From: an uncultured Planctomycetaceae bacterium
GTDB taxonomy: Bacteria > Planctomycetota > Planctomycetia > Pirellulales > Pirellulaceae
Length of the DNA: 16,451 nucleotides
Assembly: GCA_903927685.1 (NCBI GenBank)
Contig: CAIYOB010001325.1
Span: 1-16,451 of the forward strand
Direction: 5' to 3'
Position 1 is the stretch's first letter. Every line of letters begins with the position of its first letter. A program made the position numbers and the translations under genes. Under the pieces are notes generated by a model. That model saw nothing but the letters and a program-made list of their open reading frames with translations. It ran no database searches and was not told the DNA's origin. Shown piece after piece: positions 14,915 to 16,451 of this stretch.

Positions 14915-15124
14915 ATGCAACAGTACTTGATCGTGATCGAGAAAGCGAAGGGCAACTACTCCGCCTACTCACCGGACCTTCCGGGCTGCGTCGCCACAGG
15001 ACAGACGAAGCAGGAAACCGAGGAACGGATGCGGGAGGGTATTCGCATGCACCTCGCGGGACTCGCCGAGGACGGACTTCCGATACCGGCGCCCTTCGCG
15101 AGCGCCGAATACGTCGAAGTGTGA
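14915..15124 (+). CDS. hicB: HicB-family antitoxin, short form
   Basis: This 69-residue antitoxin partners HicA. The partial RNase-H-like HicB fold is evident: YLIVIEKAKGNYSAYSPDLPGCVATG, then TKQETEERMREGIRMHLAGLAEDG and the typical ending LPIPAP...AEYVEV. The protein ends there, with no C-terminal ribbon-helix-helix or helix-turn-helix DNA-binding domain, so promoter control by HicB alone is doubtful. AAGGAG lies 7 bases before the ATG. Immediately after its stop codon begins homology to a decayed transposase. Confidence 0.92.
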   Translation: MQQYLIVIEKAKGNYSAYSPDLPGCVATGQTKQETEERMREGIRMHLAGLAEDGLPIPAPFASAEYVEV

Positions 15125-15546
15125 CTGGAAAAGAGGCCGTGGAACGTACGCAAATGCGGCTGTTGGCGTATTGCGTGTTACCCAACCATTGGCACTTGGT
15201 TGTCTGGCCGCGAGACGACGGGGAGCTGTCCCGGTTTACGAGCGAATCTCGCCCCTGGTCCCTGGTGCGGAACGTTGGCGTGGGGGCAGTCTGCATCGCT
15301 GGAAACTACGGTACGGCGAAGGAAAAGTCGTTGTTGGCGGCTTGGCCATTGCCGCGTTGGCCGGGCTGGGTCGAGCACGTCCACGGACCGCAAACCGAGG
15401 CGGAGTTGGCGGCGCTGCGTCGTTGCGGGCAACGCGGCAGTCCGTTCGGCGAGGGAGCATGGTGCGACCAGATCGCCCGCCGACTGGGACTGGAAAGCAC
15501 GCTTCGCCCCCAAGGCCGCCCCAAAGAACGCAAAAACGGTTCCTGA
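15125..15546 (+). pseudogene. Decayed REP-associated tyrosine transposase (RAYT, Y1/HUH family)
   Basis: RAYTs mobilise REP palindromes using a HUH motif and one catalytic tyrosine. The visible start, EAVERTQMRLLAYCVLPNHW, matches the family's HUH block (HWH) but lacks the ~50 N-terminal residues. After GELSRF the text jumps to the late RANL segment, so the central part carrying the catalytic tyrosine region is deleted (roughly 50-60 codons). The remaining text is spread over three frames: RANL (15239-15250), LVPGAERWRGGSLHRWK (15255-15305), and YGTAKEKSLLAAWPLPRW onward (15307-15543). The well-preserved C-terminus is PQTEAELAALRR ... RRLGLESTLRPQGRP. An open frame crosses the region by chance, so automatic annotation may call it a gene; the protein cannot be functional as a transposase. 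Confidence 0.85.
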
Positions 15547-15550
15547 CACC
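15538..15550. repeat. Transposase-end repeat GGTTCCTGACACC
   Basis: This 13-base sequence contains the pseudogene's stop codon and is followed by TTCCCCAAAAAA. I recall GGTTCCTGACACC next to the 3' end of many RAYT genes, where it probably belongs to the mobilised repeat. Only one copy is visible in the window, so this rests on recollection. Confidence 0.4.
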
Positions 15551-15708
15551 TTCCCCAAAAAACGCATGCGCGACTTGCCGTAGGATCCCGCCGAAGTCCT
15601 GGCACAACCTGCCCTAGTGCTTGCTGGACGAATCCTGTGGTAAACTGGACGCCGTAGCCCAACAGGTTTGGGCGAGCGGACTTCCTGGCCGACCGAAGAG
15701 GGACAATA
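15551..15708. other. Spacer before the DUF4258 pair, with a -10-like TAAACT
   Basis: The context GGTAAACTG at 15639-15647 exactly repeats the -10 region of the hicAB promoter (14638-14646). TAAACT is at 15641-15646. No good -35 element occurs at 16-18 bases, so this is a weaker promoter candidate for the DUF4258 pair. The first part of the spacer is transposase-derived or unassignable sequence. Confidence 0.35.
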
Positions 15709-15999
15709 ATGGGACAGCTGTTTGCCGCCATTTGCAAGCTTGTCACCCAGGATAAGTACGTCGTCGGGAAGCATGCGGCCGAGCGGTTGGAAGAACGGGG
15801 CATTATGGAATGGCAGGTTGTTGCTGGCATGGACGACGGAGAATTGATCGTCGAACGCCCTGCGGCTTCTCCCAACCCGGTGGTGGAGGTGCGCGAGACG
15901 CTGCCCGACGGCACTGAGTTCAAAGCGGTCTGGTCGCACCTGCGGCAAAGTGGTGTGGCGAAGTTGGTAACGGTTCATTTCTTTGACGAGGATTGGTGA
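15709..15999 (+). CDS. DUF4258 domain protein, possible RelE-like toxin
   Basis: This 96-residue protein shows the DUF4258 landmarks: KHAAERLEERGI (residues 21-32, with the conserved histidine at 22), an ELIVERP turn, and a final strand run, DGTEFKAVWSHLR...AKLVTVHFF. DUF4258 has a fold related to RelE/ParE-type toxins and is often found in two-gene units, but the activity of most members is unproven. The start ATG at 15709 has AGAGGGA several bases upstream. Its TGA shares one base with the next gene's ATG, so the two are coupled. A toxin-antitoxin role is inference from fold and layout. Confidence 0.8.
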   Translation: MGQLFAAICKLVTQDKYVVGKHAAERLEERGIMEWQVVAGMDDGELIVERPAASPNPVVEVRETLPDGTEFKAVWSHLRQSGVAKLVTVHFFDEDW

Positions 16000-16226
16000 T
16001 GCGGATCCCAGGCCAACGAATGAAGCGCACTCGCTTGGTTCAAAGCGATCGATACGTGGTCGCAGTGGATGTCGAGATGGTCATACCCGTCGATGATCCA
16101 AGCGAACCGTGCTACGAAGCTGAAACGATCAACTTGCTGCGGGAAATCAAGCAGCGGGCAGACGCCGGCGACCTCGCGTGGCTGAGGCGTCATGGGAAAG
16201 TGTACGAGGCCGTGGGGGCAGCCTGA
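15999..16226 (+). CDS. Small partner of the DUF4258 protein, possible antitoxin
   Basis: This is a 75-residue protein starting at the ATG that overlaps the upstream TGA; an internal ATG at 16020 would give 68 residues beginning MKRTRLVQSDRYVV. It has a strand-like first half (RYVVAVDVEMVIPVDDPSEPC) and a helical second half (ETINLLREIKQRADAGDLAWLRRHGKVYEAV). I recall similar small proteins next to DUF4258 genes in planctomycetes but know no name. Its size, charge and coupling fit an antitoxin. No DNA-binding motif is obvious. Confidence 0.65.
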   Translation: MRIPGQRMKRTRLVQSDRYVVAVDVEMVIPVDDPSEPCYEAETINLLREIKQRADAGDLAWLRRHGKVYEAVGAA

Positions 16227-16392
16227 TCGCTCCAGGGGGTTGAGGTCGCAGAACCAAATCTTCCTTTAGACGCCAGTACTCGTCCGGGCGAAGGAGGACA
16301 AACGTCTCCGTCGTACGGGGGTTCATAATCCGTGGCGGCACGGCTTCGGAGGTCTCATCGAACTCCTGGACTTGCCGAGCTACAGAGACCAC
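16147..16392 (-). CDS. Antitoxin-like short reading frame, uncertain extent
   Basis: The frame opens at GTG 16392 and remains open upstream to the window edge. Its first ~50 residues look like a small antitoxin-type protein: SVARQVQEFDETSE, then PRIMNPRTTETFVLLRPDEYWRLKEDL, resembling the PLRVVDPxTxxxYVLL pattern of short planctomycete antitoxin-like proteins. The last ~30 residues (PPRPRTLSHDASATRGRRR) are arginine- and proline-rich and lie opposite the end of the plus-strand gene, so they look like antisense read-through. This may be a truncated gene that lost its natural C-terminus. Its neighbour would lie outside the window. Confidence 0.4.
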   Translation of the reverse strand: MVSVARQVQEFDETSEAVPPRIMNPRTTETFVLLRPDEYWRLKEDLVLRPQPPGAIRLPPRPRTLSHDASATRGRRRLPAA

Positions 16393-16451
16393 GGTTCGCG
16401 GATTGGCTGGGTGAGAAGCGCGTTCGCTTGCTCGTCGCCCTCGAACACCTC
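16380..16451 (-). CDS. Possible C-terminal end of an upstream minus-strand gene
   Basis: A second minus-strand frame enters from the window edge and reads EVFEGDEQANALLTQPIREP before WSL and a TAG stop at 16380. It overlaps the antitoxin-like frame by 13 bases (GTG 16392), a layout typical of two coupled small genes. The fragment is only 23 residues long, so it cannot be assigned. Confidence 0.25.
   Translation of the reverse strand, partial: EVFEGDEQANALLTQPIREPWSL

Noticed and set aside
14418..15296. 292-codon minus-strand frame
   Set aside because: It lies opposite hicA, hicB and the transposase remnant, all recognised on the plus strand. Its sequence is Ser/Arg-rich without a domain.
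1..16451. CRISPR array, tRNA or rRNA genes
   Set aside because: I saw no regularly spaced direct repeats, no tRNA cloverleaf with a TTCGANTC-type arm in context, and no rRNA-like sequence.

Overview
The window looks like a chromosomal segment from a planctomycete, probably of the Pirellulales type. This rests on its high GC content, a Tat-signalled Gfo/Idh/MocA oxidoreductase, a DUF6268-type outer-membrane barrel protein, and short accessory gene families (HicAB, DUF4258, a RAYT remnant) that I associate with that phylum. It is an inference from gene content; there is no rRNA or other marker gene here.

Bases 1-4721 (plus strand) hold ordinary metabolic and envelope genes. They are the C-terminal part of a glycoside-hydrolase-like protein, a stand-alone NAD(P)H-hydrate epimerase coupled to it by a stop/start overlap, a secreted Gfo/Idh/MocA oxidoreductase, and a predicted outer-membrane beta-barrel protein.

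Bases 4791-13708 are the most interesting part. A minus-strand operon of six tightly packed genes runs from 13708 down to 6126: three paralogous radical SAM proteins with N-terminal B12-binding-like domains, a two-domain GNAT-like protein, a second acyltransferase-like protein, and a GH3-family acyl-adenylating amide synthetase. A fourth, more divergent radical SAM protein lies on the plus strand (4791-6176) and meets the GH3 gene tail to tail with a 51-bp coding overlap. Adenylation, two N-acyltransferase-like proteins and three or four radical SAM enzymes suggest an uncharacterised pathway making a modified acyl-amide or lipid-like product. The product cannot be read from the sequence.

Bases 13709-16451 are a repeat-rich accessory region. 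It begins with three closely spaced palindromes (13822-13986) and continues with about 500 bases without a convincing gene, though two tiny membrane-peptide reading frames occur there. Next come a HicA/HicB toxin-antitoxin pair with a recognisable promoter, and a decayed REP-associated transposase (RAYT) whose homology starts at the hicB stop codon. A DUF4258 gene with an overlapping small partner follows, and last a short antitoxin-like reading frame on the minus strand. This end looks like a site of repeated insertion, deletion and small-module turnover.
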